Notes: generated by a model from the sequence alone, not told the origin. A DNA stretch of 19,646 bases from Methylophilaceae bacterium UBA7525 (GCA_002479405.1 DLMX01000049.1:15931-35576); one strand, 5' to 3'. Shown: positions 6,614 to 15,946, numbered from the stretch's first letter. Numbers and translations: made by a program.

Positions 6614-8163
6614 GCATCAAGGTTTACATCCCCCGAGATTCCGCTGCACTTTCCATGGGTGCAGACCAGGTCGCAATGCAGATAGCGGTAGAAGCGGTTC
6701 GCCGTGGCGCATCGGTCGAAATCGTCAGAAACGGTTCCAGAGGCATGCACTGGCTGGAACCCATGATCGAGGTGGCGACCGAACATGGCCGCGTGGCCTA
6801 CGGTCCGGTCGCGCCGGAAAATGTCGCCGAACTGTTCGACTGCAACTTCCTTTATGGCGGCCAACACCACCTGCTACTCGGCACCACCGACGAGTTGCCC
6901 TGGCTGAAAAAACAGGAACGCCTGACTTTTGCCCGCGTCGGCATCACCGACCCGGTCAGCCTTGAGGACTACATCGCGCATGACGGCTACCGCGGACTGC
7001 GGCGTGCACTTTCCATGACGCCTGCCGACATCGTGCACGAAGTCACGGAATCAGGCCTGCGCGGTCGCGGCGGCGCGGCATTCCCGACCGGGATCAAATG
7101 GAACACCGTCCTCGGCTGCGAAGCCGAGCAGAAATACATCGTCTGCAATGCCGATGAAGGCGATTCCGGCACCTTCTCCGACCGCATGATCATGGAAGGC
7201 GATCCCTTCGTACTGATCGAGGGCATGACCATTGCCGCCATCGCGGTAGGCGCCACAAAAGGCTATATCTATCTGCGTTCGGAATATCCGGACGCACTAC
7301 AGACGCTGAACGAAGCTATCGATTGCGCCTGCAAGAACGGTTATCTGGGCAACAACATCCTCGATAGCGGCCGCAGTTTCGACTTGGAAGTCAGGCGCGC
7401 GGCTGGCGCCTATGTCTGCGGCGAAGAAACCTCGCTACTGGAAAGCCTGGAAGGCAAGCGCGGATTGGTGCGCTTCAAGCCGCCTCTACCGGCCATCGAA
7501 GGCCTGTTCGGCAAGCCGACCGTGGTCAACAACGTCATCAGCCTCGCCAGCGTACCCATCATCTTCGACAAGGGCGCCAGCTATTACAAGGACTACGGCA
7601 TGGGCCGTTCACGCGGCACTTTGCCGATTCAACTGGCAGGCAACATCAAGCATGGTGGCCTGGTCGAAAAAGCCTTCGGCATCACGTTGCGCGAACTGCT
7701 CTACGATTTCGGCGGCGGTTCCGCCAGTGGCCGGCCGATCCGTGCCGTGCAGGTCGGCGGCCCGCTCGGCGCCTATCTACCGGAATCGCAGTTCGACACG
7801 CCGCTGGATTACGAGAAGTTCAGCGAACTCTGGGCCGTGCTCGGCCACGGTGGCATCGTTGCTTTCGATGACACGGTCGACATGGCCAAGATGGCCCGTT
7901 ACGCCTTTGAATTCTGCGCCGTCGAATCGTGCGGCAAGTGCACACCCTGCCGCATCGGTTCCACGCGCGGCACGGAAGTCATGGACAAGATCATCGCCGG
8001 CAATCAGCCGGCCAGACACATAGCACTGGTCAGAGACCTGAGTGACACTTTGCTGAACGGCTCACTTTGCGCGCTGGGTGGCATGACGCCCTACCCGGTA
8101 CTCAGCGCACTCAACCATTTCCCTGAAGATTTTGGCGTGGACGCCAGCAAAACGGCGGCATAA
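6610..8163 (+). CDS. fdsB: NAD-dependent formate dehydrogenase, beta subunit (NADH/FMN)
   Basis: The 517-residue diaphorase subunit is NuoF-like. It passes electrons from the FdsA cluster chain through a [4Fe-4S] cluster to FMN and then NAD+. Residues 1-100 form a thioredoxin-like domain without an evident cysteine ligand set. GLRGRGGAAFPTGIKW (149-164) is the nucleotide-binding glycine-rich loop, and NADEGDSGTFSDR (180-192) and AYVCGEETSLLESLEG (267-282) are FMN/NADH site motifs. The [4Fe-4S] ligands are C441, C444 and C447 (ESCGKCTPCR) and C487 (SLCALGG). It is translationally coupled to fdsG, and fdsA starts 19 bases after its last codon behind a GAGGAGA ribosome binding site. Confidence 0.96.
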   Translation: MSIKVYIPRDSAALSMGADQVAMQIAVEAVRRGASVEIVRNGSRGMHWLEPMIEVATEHGRVAYGPVAPENVAELFDCNFLYGGQHHLLLGTTDELPWLKKQERLTFARVGITDPVSLEDYIAHDGYRGLRRALSMTPADIVHEVTESGLRGRGGAAFPTGIKWNTVLGCEAEQKYIVCNADEGDSGTFSDRMIMEGDPFVLIEGMTIAAIAVGATKGYIYLRSEYPDALQTLNEAIDCACKNGYLGNNILDSGRSFDLEVRRAAGAYVCGEETSLLESLEGKRGLVRFKPPLPAIEGLFGKPTVVNNVISLASVPIIFDKGASYYKDYGMGRSRGTLPIQLAGNIKHGGLVEKAFGITLRELLYDFGGGSASGRPIRAVQVGGPLGAYLPESQFDTPLDYEKFSELWAVLGHGGIVAFDDTVDMAKMARYAFEFCAVESCGKCTPCRIGSTRGTEVMDKIIAGNQPARHIALVRDLSDTLLNGSLCALGGMTPYPVLSALNHFPEDFGVDASKTAA

Positions 8164-8181
8164 CGCCGAGGAGACACCATC

Positions 8182-11028
8182 ATGGACAAACCTATCGATT
8201 ACGGTACCCCGTTCAAGCACAGCGAAACCCACATCAGCCTGGAAATTGACGGCCGCCAGATCACCGTGCCCAAGGATACCTCGGTCATGCGCGCAGCGAT
8301 GATGACGGGTATCACCGTACCCAAGCTCTGTGCGACCGATAGCCTTGAGCCCTTCGGTTCCTGCCGTCTCTGTCTGGTTGAAATTGAAGGCCGCCGTGGC
8401 TACCCCGCTTCCTGCACCACGCCGGTAGACCAAGGCATGAAGGTGCATACCCAGACGCCGAAACTGGCCGACATCCGCCGCGGCACCATGGAACTCTACA
8501 TATCCGACCATCCGCTTGACTGCCTGACCTGCGCCGCCAACGGCGACTGTGAGTTGCAGGATATGGCTGGTGCCGTCGGCCTGCGTGAAGTGCGCTACGG
8601 TTATGACGGCGCGAACCACCTGACGTCGGATAAAGACACATCCAACCCATATTTCACTTTCGACCCGGCCAAGTGCATCGTCTGCTCGCGTTGCGTACGC
8701 GCCTGCGAAGAAACCCAGGGCACCTTTGCCCTCACGATTCAGGGTCGCGGCTTCGATTCCAAGGTCGCCTCCGGCATTGAAAATTTCATCGATTCCGAAT
8801 GTGTCTCCTGCGGCGCCTGCGTTCAGGCCTGCCCGACCGCCACACTGATGGAAAAGACCGTGATCCAGCATGGTGTGCCGGAACACAGCGTCACCACCAC
8901 CTGCGCCTATTGCGGCGTCGGCTGCTCATTCGACGCCGAAATGAAGGGCGAGGAAGTCATTCGCATGGTGCCGAACAAGGATGGCGGCGCCAATCATGGC
9001 CATTCCTGCGTCAAGGGCCGCTTCGCTTGGGGCTACGCCACACACAAGGACCGCATCACCACACCAATGATCCGCAAGAGCATCAAGGATCCATGGCAGG
9101 AAGTCTCATGGGAAGAGGCGATCAATTACGCCGCCAGCGAGATCTCGCGCATCAAAAGCCAATACGGCACTGATGCCATCGGCGCCATCACCTCGTCGCG
9201 TTGCACCAATGAAGAAGTCTATGTCGTGCAGAAACTGGTGCGCGCAGTTTTCGGCAGCAATAACGTCGATACCTGCGCCCGCGTCTGCCACTCGCCTACC
9301 GGCTACGGCCTGAAACAGACACTGGGAGAATCGGCCGGCACACAGACCTTCGACTCGGTCATGCATTCCGACGTTATCCTGGTCATCGGCGCCAACCCGA
9401 CCGACGGCCACCCCGTGTTCGCCTCACAAATGAAACGCAGATTGCGCGAAGGCGCAAAACTGATCGTCGCCGACCCGCGCGAGATCGACTTGGTATCGTC
9501 GCCACACGTCAAGGCTGATTACCACCTGAAGTTGCGTCCGGGTACCAATGTTGCACTGATCTCGGCCTTGGCACACGTTATCGTCACCGAAGGTCTGGTG
9601 AACAAGAGTTTCGTCAAGGAGCGTTGCGAGTGGGATTCCTTCGAGATGTGGCGCGACTTCGTCGCCAAACCGGAGAATTCACCGGAAGCGCTGGCGGATG
9701 ACCTCGGCATTGCGCCGGAAACCCTGCGTGCCGCCGCCAAGCTTTACGCCACTGGTGGCAATGCCGCCATCTATTACGGCCTGGGCGTGACCGAGCACAG
9801 TCAGGGCTCGACTACCGTCATGGGCATCGCCAACCTCGCCATGGCTACCGGCAACATCGGCCGTGAAGGCGTAGGCGTCAACCCGCTGCGCGGCCAGAAC
9901 AACGTGCAAGGTTCCTGCGACATGGGCTCCATGCCACATGAATTCCCGGGCTACCGCCATGTTGCCGACGACGCCACCCGCACGCTGTTCGAAGCCGCAT
10001 GGGGCCGGCCACTGAGCAAGGAACCGGGCCTGCGCATTCCCAACATGCTGGATATGGCGGGCGAAGGCAGCTTCAAGGCACTCTACTGCAATGGCGAGGA
10101 CATCGCGCAATCCGACCCCAACACGCAACATGTGACCCACGCGCTGGAATCAATGGAATGCGTTATCGTGCAGGACCTGTTCCTCAACGAGACCGCGATG
10201 TACGCCCACGTGTTCTTCCCGGGCGCCTCCTTCCTTGAAAAGAACGGCACCTTCACCAATGCCGAACGCCGTATCTCGCCGGTCAGACGCGTGATGACAC
10301 CGAAGAACGGCCATGAAGACTGGGAAATCACCGCCATGTTGTCGAATGCGCTGGGCTACCCGATGCCCTACCGGCATGCATCCGAGATCATGGAGGAGAT
10401 CGCCGCGCTGACACCGACATTCCGCGGCGTCAGCTTCGAGAAACTGGACAGGTTGGGCAGCATCCAGTGGCCCTGCAACGAGGAGCATCCTGCAGGCACA
10501 CCAATCATGCACATCGACGAATTCGTGCGCGGCAAGGGCAAGTTCTTCATCACGCAATACGTGCCGACCACGGAACGCGTCACGCAGAAATATCCGCTGA
10601 TCCTGACTACCGGCCGTATCCTGACGCAGTACAACGTCGGCGCCCAGACACGTCGCACCGACAATGTCACCTGGCACCCGGAAGACCGCATCGAGATCCA
10701 TCCGCATGACGCCGAAGATCGCGGCATCCAGGACGGCGACTGGGTCGGCATCGCCAGCCGCGCCGGCGAAACGGTATTGCGCGCCACCATCAGCGAGCGC
10801 GTGCAGCCCGGCGTCGTCTACACCACGTTCCACCATCCGGAATCCGGCGCCAACGTCATCACCACGGACAATTCGGACTGGGCGACCAACTGTCCGGAAT
10901 ATAAGGTAACAGCAGTGCAGGTCAACCGCGTTTCGCAGCCGTCCGAATGGCAGCGTGAGTACCAGGCTTTCAGCAAGGAACAAAAAGTCTTTGCCGGCAA
11001 ACTCCCGAACAGCGCACAGGTGGAATAG
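8182..11028 (+). CDS. fdsA: NAD-dependent formate dehydrogenase, catalytic alpha subunit (Mo/W-bisMGD)
   Basis: The 948-residue catalytic subunit oxidises formate to CO2. An N-terminal ferredoxin-like domain binds [2Fe-2S] through C50, C61, C64 and C78. A His-Cys cluster uses H110, C114, C117 and C123. Two ferredoxin-type [4Fe-4S] clusters use C165/168/171/175 and C207/210/213/217. The bis-MGD domain begins at C241-x2-C244-x3-C248...C276. The metal ligand is Cys369 followed by His370 (ARVCHSPTG), so this is a cysteine and not a selenocysteine enzyme. There is no signal peptide, which fits the soluble NAD-linked Fds type. Whether Mo or W is used cannot be read from the sequence. The gene is followed 6 bases later by fdhD. 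Confidence 0.97.
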   Translation: MDKPIDYGTPFKHSETHISLEIDGRQITVPKDTSVMRAAMMTGITVPKLCATDSLEPFGSCRLCLVEIEGRRGYPASCTTPVDQGMKVHTQTPKLADIRRGTMELYISDHPLDCLTCAANGDCELQDMAGAVGLREVRYGYDGANHLTSDKDTSNPYFTFDPAKCIVCSRCVRACEETQGTFALTIQGRGFDSKVASGIENFIDSECVSCGACVQACPTATLMEKTVIQHGVPEHSVTTTCAYCGVGCSFDAEMKGEEVIRMVPNKDGGANHGHSCVKGRFAWGYATHKDRITTPMIRKSIKDPWQEVSWEEAINYAASEISRIKSQYGTDAIGAITSSRCTNEEVYVVQKLVRAVFGSNNVDTCARVCHSPTGYGLKQTLGESAGTQTFDSVMHSDVILVIGANPTDGHPVFASQMKRRLREGAKLIVADPREIDLVSSPHVKADYHLKLRPGTNVALISALAHVIVTEGLVNKSFVKERCEWDSFEMWRDFVAKPENSPEALADDLGIAPETLRAAAKLYATGGNAAIYYGLGVTEHSQGSTTVMGIANLAMATGNIGREGVGVNPLRGQNNVQGSCDMGSMPHEFPGYRHVADDATRTLFEAAWGRPLSKEPGLRIPNMLDMAGEGSFKALYCNGEDIAQSDPNTQHVTHALESMECVIVQDLFLNETAMYAHVFFPGASFLEKNGTFTNAERRISPVRRVMTPKNGHEDWEITAMLSNALGYPMPYRHASEIMEEIAALTPTFRGVSFEKLDRLGSIQWPCNEEHPAGTPIMHIDEFVRGKGKFFITQYVPTTERVTQKYPLILTTGRILTQYNVGAQTRRTDNVTWHPEDRIEIHPHDAEDRGIQDGDWVGIASRAGETVLRATISERVQPGVVYTTFHHPESGANVITTDNSDWATNCPEYKVTAVQVNRVSQPSEWQREYQAFSKEQKVFAGKLPNSAQVE

Positions 11029-11034
11029 CCGACC

Positions 11035-11883
11035 ATGAAAGCACCGGCCGATGTCATCATGACTGAAGCGACATCCTCCCATTACCCGGTACTCAAATGG
11101 GAAGATGGGCACGCCCATGCGTTTGAGGATAAGGTCGCCGAGGAAGTGCCGGTGGCGCTGGTCTATAACGGCATCTCCCATGCGGTGATGCTGGCGACAC
11201 CGCAGGACCTGGAAGATTTTGCACTGGGGTTTTCCATCACAGAAGGCATCATTAACCAGCCGTCCGAGATTTACGGTGTCGAGATACTGCATCATGCCAA
11301 GGGCATGGAATTGCATATCGAATTGGCCGCGGAGCAGTTCCAGAACCTGAAGCAAAGGCGCCGGAGCATGGCAGGCAGAACCGGTTGCGGTTTATGCGGG
11401 GCCGAAAGCCTGGATCAGGTCATGCGCGCTCCGATGAACGTGGTGCGGCTGGCCAAGCGCATCCCGTCAGTATCAATTGATAAAGCCTACAAGGCAATCA
11501 GCCGGCAACAGCAATTGCAGGCGGTGACCGGCGGCACGCATGCCAGTGCCTGGGTGAACCCTGCGGGAGAGATTGAAATCCTGCGCGAGGATGTCGGGCG
11601 GCACAATGCGCTGGACAAATTGATAGGCGCCAGAACCAAGGTTAGGGCAAGCACAGGCAAACATTCAGCCGGGTTCGTGTTAACTACCAGCCGCGCCAGT
11701 TACGAGATGGTGCAAAAGGTCGCCAGTGCAGGCATTCCCATCCTGGTCGCCATGTCTGCACCCACCGGACTCGCCATCAAAATTGCACAGAACTGCGGCA
11801 TTACGCTGGTCGGCTTTGCCCGGCAAAGCCGGCATGTCATATACAGCTGCCCGGAAAGAATACTGCACAAGGAAGTGAAATGA
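11035..11883 (+). CDS. fdhD: Formate dehydrogenase accessory sulfurtransferase FdhD (FdsC), CxxC type
   Basis: FdhD carries sulfur from a cysteine desulfurase to the bis-MGD cofactor and is needed for formate dehydrogenase activity. In Fds operons this gene is often called fdsC. The 282-residue protein has the full loop TGCGLCGAESL with C118 and C121, GFSITEGII (65-73), and the signature EDVGRHNALDKLIG, plus TTSRASYEMVQKVASAGIP. It lies between fdsA and fdsD, and its stop overlaps the fdsD ATG by four bases. This copy is best assigned to FdsA. A second, divergent FdhD lies at 17903-18727. Confidence 0.95.
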   Translation: MKAPADVIMTEATSSHYPVLKWEDGHAHAFEDKVAEEVPVALVYNGISHAVMLATPQDLEDFALGFSITEGIINQPSEIYGVEILHHAKGMELHIELAAEQFQNLKQRRRSMAGRTGCGLCGAESLDQVMRAPMNVVRLAKRIPSVSIDKAYKAISRQQQLQAVTGGTHASAWVNPAGEIEILREDVGRHNALDKLIGARTKVRASTGKHSAGFVLTTSRASYEMVQKVASAGIPILVAMSAPTGLAIKIAQNCGITLVGFARQSRHVIYSCPERILHKEVK

Positions 11884-12104
11884 ATATCGAACGTCTTATT
11901 GTCATGGCCAACCAGATTGGCGATTTCTTCGAATCCTATCCGGATGTCGAACTCGCCAAGAAAAGCATCGCTGCCCACATCAAGAATTTCTGGGCCCTGA
12001 AAATGCGGCAGCAACTGGTTGACTATGTTCTGGAAAAGCAGGGTAGCGGATTACACGCCATGGTCACTGAAGCCGTCAGGGAACATCAGGCCACACTGGC
12101 CTGA
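11880..12104 (+). CDS. fdsD: Formate dehydrogenase, delta subunit
   Basis: This 74-residue protein of the FdsD family begins MNIERLIVMANQIGDFFESY and contains HIKNFWALKMRQQLVDYV, the conserved family core. FdsD has no cofactor. In Rhodobacter-type enzymes it acts with FdsC in assembly or stability of the complex, though its exact role is not settled. It is the last gene of the fds operon, with a 4-base overlap with fdhD, and runs convergently into the sigma-54 regulator 29 bases away. No clear terminator was seen in that short gap. Confidence 0.93.
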   Translation: MNIERLIVMANQIGDFFESYPDVELAKKSIAAHIKNFWALKMRQQLVDYVLEKQGSGLHAMVTEAVREHQATLA

Positions 12105-12133
12105 ACCCTGGCGACCAGTCATCTGGGAAAAGA

Positions 12134-14080
12134 CTAGACAAGATTCAGACGTTTGGACTTGCGGTAAATCGTTGCGCGGCTGATGCCGAGCTGACGAGCG
12201 GCAGCCGTCATGTTGCCATGATGTACCGCCAGCGCTTGCCGGATCAGTGCAGCTTCGGTTTCTGACAAACTGGCTTCCGCCAAATCCGCAGCTGCAACTT
12301 GCGGCACTGAACTGCCGTCATTAAGTTCTTCAAAGAAATCTTCCGGCAGATGCTGGATGCTCAACTCGTGGTCTTCCATGAAAACCAGCGCCGAGCGCAA
12401 CACGTTGAACAACTGCCGCACATTGCCGCGCCAGGGATGGTGCTGCAACAGGTCCAACACTTCGGGCTGAATGACGACATCCTTTCTGCCCAGACTTTCT
12501 TCCAGGATGCGTTGAATCAGCGCCTGCAAATCGCTTCTCTCACGTAATGGCGGCAGGGTCAGGCGTAGCCCATTTAGCCGGTAATAAAGGTCTTCCCGAA
12601 ACTCGCCCTGCTGTACGCGTTCGCGCAGACGCTGGTTGGTTGCCGCGATAATGGAAATATCGACCTCAATGCGCTTGTTGCTACCCAGAGGCACGATCTC
12701 GCGCTCCTGGATCACACGCAGCAACCGCGCCTGTAACGCCAGCGGCATCTCGCCCACTTCATCGAGGAACAAGGTGCCGCCATGGGCCTGCTGGATACGG
12801 CCGACTGCACCGCGACGACGCGCGCCAGTAAAAGCGCCTTCTTCGTGACCGAACAGTTCTGATTCGATCAAGCCCTCAGGTATGGATGCACAATTGATGG
12901 CGACGAAAGCGCCCTGCTTGCGCTGGCCCGACTCATGAATCGCCTTGGCCAGTAACTCCTTGCCAGTGCCGGTCTCGCCCTCAATCAACACCGGAATATC
13001 ATGCCCCAACGCCTTGCGCGCCCGCATCAATGTCTTGCGCAGCATGCCGTCCCCGGTATCCAGCCGGTCGAGTGGTGTTCCAGCCGCTTGCGGTTGCTCT
13101 GCAGCCGGCTGATATCGGTCCTGCCCATTGCTCGGCATCGAAATCGCTGTCGCCAGGGTATGCATGCCCGGATCGGCCTTGGCATGCAGTCGCAGACCGT
13201 TCTTCAGCACCAGCATGGATTTGCTCGAAAGCGAGCGTCTGGCCACATCGAGAAACTTGATTAGATTGACCTCGAACAGGCTATCGAACTCAATACCTCT
13301 TATCTTCTGCTCATCCAGTCCAAGCTGGAAGGCACCGGTACGGTTGATGGCCAACAACTTGCCGTCCGGCGAAAACACGGCGATACCTTCCCACAGGGTA
13401 CCGATAAACTCCGGCCGCGTGTGGAAACGTATCGTGATATCGGTGGCAAAGCCGGCATTGAACAGGCGGTTCTCGATCATCAGCGCCGACATGCGCACCA
13501 GCGCCATCGTGTGCTCCTGCGGTTGCCGGTGGTCGCCGGAAAGATCCAGCACACCGATGATGCTGCCGTGCGGATCGAGGATGGGGGAGGCGGAACAGTT
13601 GAGAAAGGCGTTCTGCTCGAAATAGTGCTCGCCGCCCATGACGAACACCGGGTTCTTCTCGATCAGCGCGGTACCAATGGCATTGGTACCGGAAATATCC
13701 TCTCGCCAGGAAACGCCGGGCTGCAATGCCACGCGTTGGGCCTTGCTCATGAAATCCTGGTCACCCAACGCATGGATGATAGTGCCATCAGCATCGCTCA
13801 GGATGACCATGCTCTGCGTATTGGCGATATGCGAATAGAGACTTTCCATCTCCGGCTGCGCCTGGGTCAGCAACCGCGAATTGCGCTCGCGCAGTTCATT
13901 CAGTTGCTGCACGGCGGCGGGTTCGGTCTCCGGCCGCAGATTCACGGCGAGACCGGTTTCGATGCAGCGTTCCCAGGAGCGCCGGATGGATTCCGGCAGC
14001 ACGCCTTCCGGCAACTGCCCGCCATCCAGCAACTGCTCGCGGACATTGCGGATATGATGCAGATAATTCGATCGATTCAT
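12134..14080 (-). CDS. Sigma-54-dependent activator, AcoR type (GAF-AAA-Fis)
   Basis: This 648-residue enhancer-binding protein remodels sigma-54 RNA polymerase. A GAF-like sensor (about 80-205, with DISGTNAIGTALIEKNPV) is followed by a PAS-like segment (about 225-300). The AAA+ domain has Walker A GETGTGKE (368-375), the sigma-54 contact loop GAFTGA (415-420), Walker B TLFLDEVGE (436-444) and the arginine finger region REDLYYRL. The C-terminal Fis-type helix-turn-helix is at about 605-646 (MTAAARQLGISRATIYRK). The order matches AcoR, the activator of acetoin/alcohol catabolism genes. The divergent aldehyde dehydrogenase gene has a sigma-54 promoter and candidate binding repeats, so it is the probable target. 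The inducer is unknown. Confidence 0.93.
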   Translation of the reverse strand: MNRSNYLHHIRNVREQLLDGGQLPEGVLPESIRRSWERCIETGLAVNLRPETEPAAVQQLNELRERNSRLLTQAQPEMESLYSHIANTQSMVILSDADGTIIHALGDQDFMSKAQRVALQPGVSWREDISGTNAIGTALIEKNPVFVMGGEHYFEQNAFLNCSASPILDPHGSIIGVLDLSGDHRQPQEHTMALVRMSALMIENRLFNAGFATDITIRFHTRPEFIGTLWEGIAVFSPDGKLLAINRTGAFQLGLDEQKIRGIEFDSLFEVNLIKFLDVARRSLSSKSMLVLKNGLRLHAKADPGMHTLATAISMPSNGQDRYQPAAEQPQAAGTPLDRLDTGDGMLRKTLMRARKALGHDIPVLIEGETGTGKELLAKAIHESGQRKQGAFVAINCASIPEGLIESELFGHEEGAFTGARRRGAVGRIQQAHGGTLFLDEVGEMPLALQARLLRVIQEREIVPLGSNKRIEVDISIIAATNQRLRERVQQGEFREDLYYRLNGLRLTLPPLRERSDLQALIQRILEESLGRKDVVIQPEVLDLLQHHPWRGNVRQLFNVLRSALVFMEDHELSIQHLPEDFFEELNDGSSVPQVAAADLAEASLSETEAALIRQALAVHHGNMTAAARQLGISRATIYRKSKRLNLV

Positions 14081-14083
14081 GGC

Positions 14084-14122
14084 TGTCTCAACCGTCTCAA
14101 CTTGAGAGATGAAAGTGTCTCA
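14084..14122. promoter_or_regulatory. TGTCTCA repeat array, probable activator binding sites
   Basis: TGTCTCA occurs at 14084-14090 and 14116-14122. Between them TCTCAACTTGAGA (14095-14107) is a perfect palindrome of the same core. The cluster starts just outside the regulator's start codon and lies about 110 bp upstream of the predicted -24/-12 promoter, a usual place for sigma-54 enhancer sites. Its closeness to the regulator gene also suggests autoregulation. Confidence 0.65.
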
Positions 14123-14202
14123 TTCTGCACGCCGGATTGATCAAACACAATGACATTGGAAAAAAAATGCAATTATTCAGTCACTAAGCAGTCACATATT
14201 TC

Positions 14203-14218
14203 AGGCATGTAAACTGCT
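14203..14218 (+). promoter_or_regulatory. Sigma-54 (-24/-12) promoter of the aldehyde dehydrogenase gene
   Basis: AGGCATGTAAACTGCT has the invariant GG (14204-14205) and GC (14216-14217) separated by exactly 10 bases. It agrees well with TGGCAC-N5-TTGCA, and transcription would start near 14229. The location between an AcoR-type activator gene and its divergent neighbour supports the call. Confidence 0.7.
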
Positions 14219-14292
14219 ATGTTTAATCCACGCTAATCAAACCACCTTTCAAGTGGTCGATGTCATTAATCCAAATTTTGAGGAGTGAAGTA

Positions 14293-15813
14293 ATGAGTCT
14301 GGAAAGCCTGAAAGATCTTGGCGTTGCCATCCCGTTCAAAGCAAAGTACGACAACTACATCGGCGGCAAATGGGTCGCCCCGGTCGATGGTCAATACTTC
14401 GACAACATCAGCCCGGTCACCGGCAAGGTGTTCTGTCAGGTCGCACGCTCCAACGAGAAGGACGTCAATCTGGCGCTGGATGCCGCGCATGCCGCCAGAG
14501 AAGCATGGGGCAAGACCTCGACAACTACGCGCGCCAACATTCTGCTGAAGATAGCCGACATCATGGAAGCGAATCTGGAAAAGATCGCCACGGCCGAAAC
14601 CATCGACAACGGCAAGCCGATCCGCGAAACCATGAACGCCGACATCCCGCTGGCGATTGACCACTTCCGTTACTTCGCCGGCGCCATCCGCGCCCAGGAA
14701 GGCGGCATCAGCGAGATTGACCATGAGACCATGGCCTATCATTTCCATGAACCGCTGGGTGTCGTCGGCCAGATTATCCCATGGAACTTCCCGATCCTGA
14801 TGGCCGCCTGGAAACTCGCCCCTGCACTGGCCGCAGGCAACGTCATCGTCATGAAGCCGGCCGAGCAGACTCCGGCTTCCATCCTGGTCGTCATGGAACT
14901 GATCGGCCACTTGTTGCCGCCGGGCGTGCTCAACATCGTTAACGGTCACGGCGTCGAAGCCGGCAAGCCGCTGGCGACCAGCACACGTATCGCCAAGATC
15001 GCCTTCACCGGCTCCACCTCGGTCGGTCGCCTGATCATGCAATATGCCTCGCAGAATCTGATCCCATCGACGCTGGAACTCGGCGGCAAGTCGCCCAACA
15101 TCTTCTTCGAGGACATCATGGACGCCGACGATGCCTACTTCGACAAGTGTCTGGAAGGCTTCGCATTGTTCGCGCTGAACCAGGGCGAAGTCTGCACCTG
15201 CCCGAGCCGTGCGCTGATCCAGGAATCCATCTACGACAAGTTCATGGAGCGCGCACTGAAGCGCGTCAAGGCCATCAAGCAGGGCAACCCGCTCGACAGT
15301 TCGACCATGATCGGCGCCCAGGCATCGAGCGAGCAGGTCGAAATCATCATGTCCTACATCAATCTGGGCAAGGAGGAAGGCGCCCAGTTGCTGACCGGCG
15401 GCGCGCAATCGAAGCTGGCAGGCCCGCTGAGCGAAGGCTATTACATCGAGCCGACCGTGTTCAAGGGTCACAACAAAATGCGCATCTTCCAGGAAGAGAT
15501 CTTCGGCCCGGTATTGTCCGTAACCACATTCAAGGACGAAGCCGAAGCATTGGCCATCGCCAACGACACCATGTACGGTCTCGGTGCTGGCGTCTGGAGC
15601 CGTGACGGCGCCCGCGCATTCCGCATGGGCCGCGGCATCCAGGCCGGCCGCGTCTGGACCAATTGCTACCACCTGTATCCGGCACATGCGGCGTTCGGCG
15701 GTTACAAGCAATCGGGTATCGGTCGCGAAAACCACCGCATGATGCTGGACCATTACCAGCAGACCAAGAACCTGCTGGTCAGCTACAGCCCGAACGCACT
15801 GGGCTTCTTCTAG
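14293..15813 (+). CDS. NAD-dependent aldehyde dehydrogenase (AcoD/ExaC-like)
   Basis: The 506-residue enzyme oxidises an aldehyde to the carboxylate with NAD+. The chosen ATG at 14293 follows GAGGAG by seven bases; an in-frame ATG at 14260 lacks such a site. Motifs are IIPWNFP (161-167) and KPAEQTP for the coenzyme, FTGSTSVGR (238-246), the general base E262 in LELGGKSPN, and the nucleophile C301 in NQGEVCTCPSR, with a second Cys at 303. It resembles the acetaldehyde dehydrogenases AcoD and ExaC, which are typically controlled by AcoR-type regulators and often sit beside a DUF779 gene, as here. The physiological substrate is not certain; acetaldehyde or another short aldehyde is likely. Confidence 0.93.
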   Translation: MSLESLKDLGVAIPFKAKYDNYIGGKWVAPVDGQYFDNISPVTGKVFCQVARSNEKDVNLALDAAHAAREAWGKTSTTTRANILLKIADIMEANLEKIATAETIDNGKPIRETMNADIPLAIDHFRYFAGAIRAQEGGISEIDHETMAYHFHEPLGVVGQIIPWNFPILMAAWKLAPALAAGNVIVMKPAEQTPASILVVMELIGHLLPPGVLNIVNGHGVEAGKPLATSTRIAKIAFTGSTSVGRLIMQYASQNLIPSTLELGGKSPNIFFEDIMDADDAYFDKCLEGFALFALNQGEVCTCPSRALIQESIYDKFMERALKRVKAIKQGNPLDSSTMIGAQASSEQVEIIMSYINLGKEEGAQLLTGGAQSKLAGPLSEGYYIEPTVFKGHNKMRIFQEEIFGPVLSVTTFKDEAEALAIANDTMYGLGAGVWSRDGARAFRMGRGIQAGRVWTNCYHLYPAHAAFGGYKQSGIGRENHRMMLDHYQQTKNLLVSYSPNALGFF

Positions 15814-15908
15814 GCAAACTCATCGGGGGCAGCAGGATATTCACTGTCATGAGACTGCATGCCGCCGATAGGGTTAAAAGTTAATCTGCCAGTTCAGGTA
15901 ACATGAGC

Positions 15909-15946
15909 GGACGCGATGGTTGGTCACAACCTCGCGTCCTTTTTTT
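15909..15946 (+). terminator. Strong hairpin terminator between aldehyde dehydrogenase and DUF779 genes
   Basis: GGACGCGA (15909-15916) pairs with TCGCGTCC (15932-15939). Inside it, after one bulged T, GGTTG pairs with CAACC around the loop GTCA, giving 13 perfect pairs. A run of seven Ts follows at once. It ends the dehydrogenase transcript or attenuates read-through into the DUF779 gene. Confidence 0.92.

Noticed and set aside
10150..11355. Open frame of 401 codons on the - strand across fdsA and fdhD
   Set aside because: It is antisense to two clear genes, spans their junction, and has no family resemblance.
13421..14140. Open frame on the + strand opposite the sigma-54 regulator
   Set aside because: It is a shadow of the regulator's coding strand, with low-complexity, His/Gln-rich translation and no motif.
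14179..14196. Direct repeat CAGTCAC (twice) upstream of the -24 element
   Set aside because: Two 7-base copies in an AT-rich promoter region could be chance; no known factor matches, and an IHF consensus could not be placed.
14266..15753. Long open frame (495 codons) on the - strand opposite the aldehyde dehydrogenase gene
   Set aside because: It is a mirror of a highly conserved + strand gene with GC-rich third positions. The translation shows no recognisable domain and no ribosome binding site was seen.
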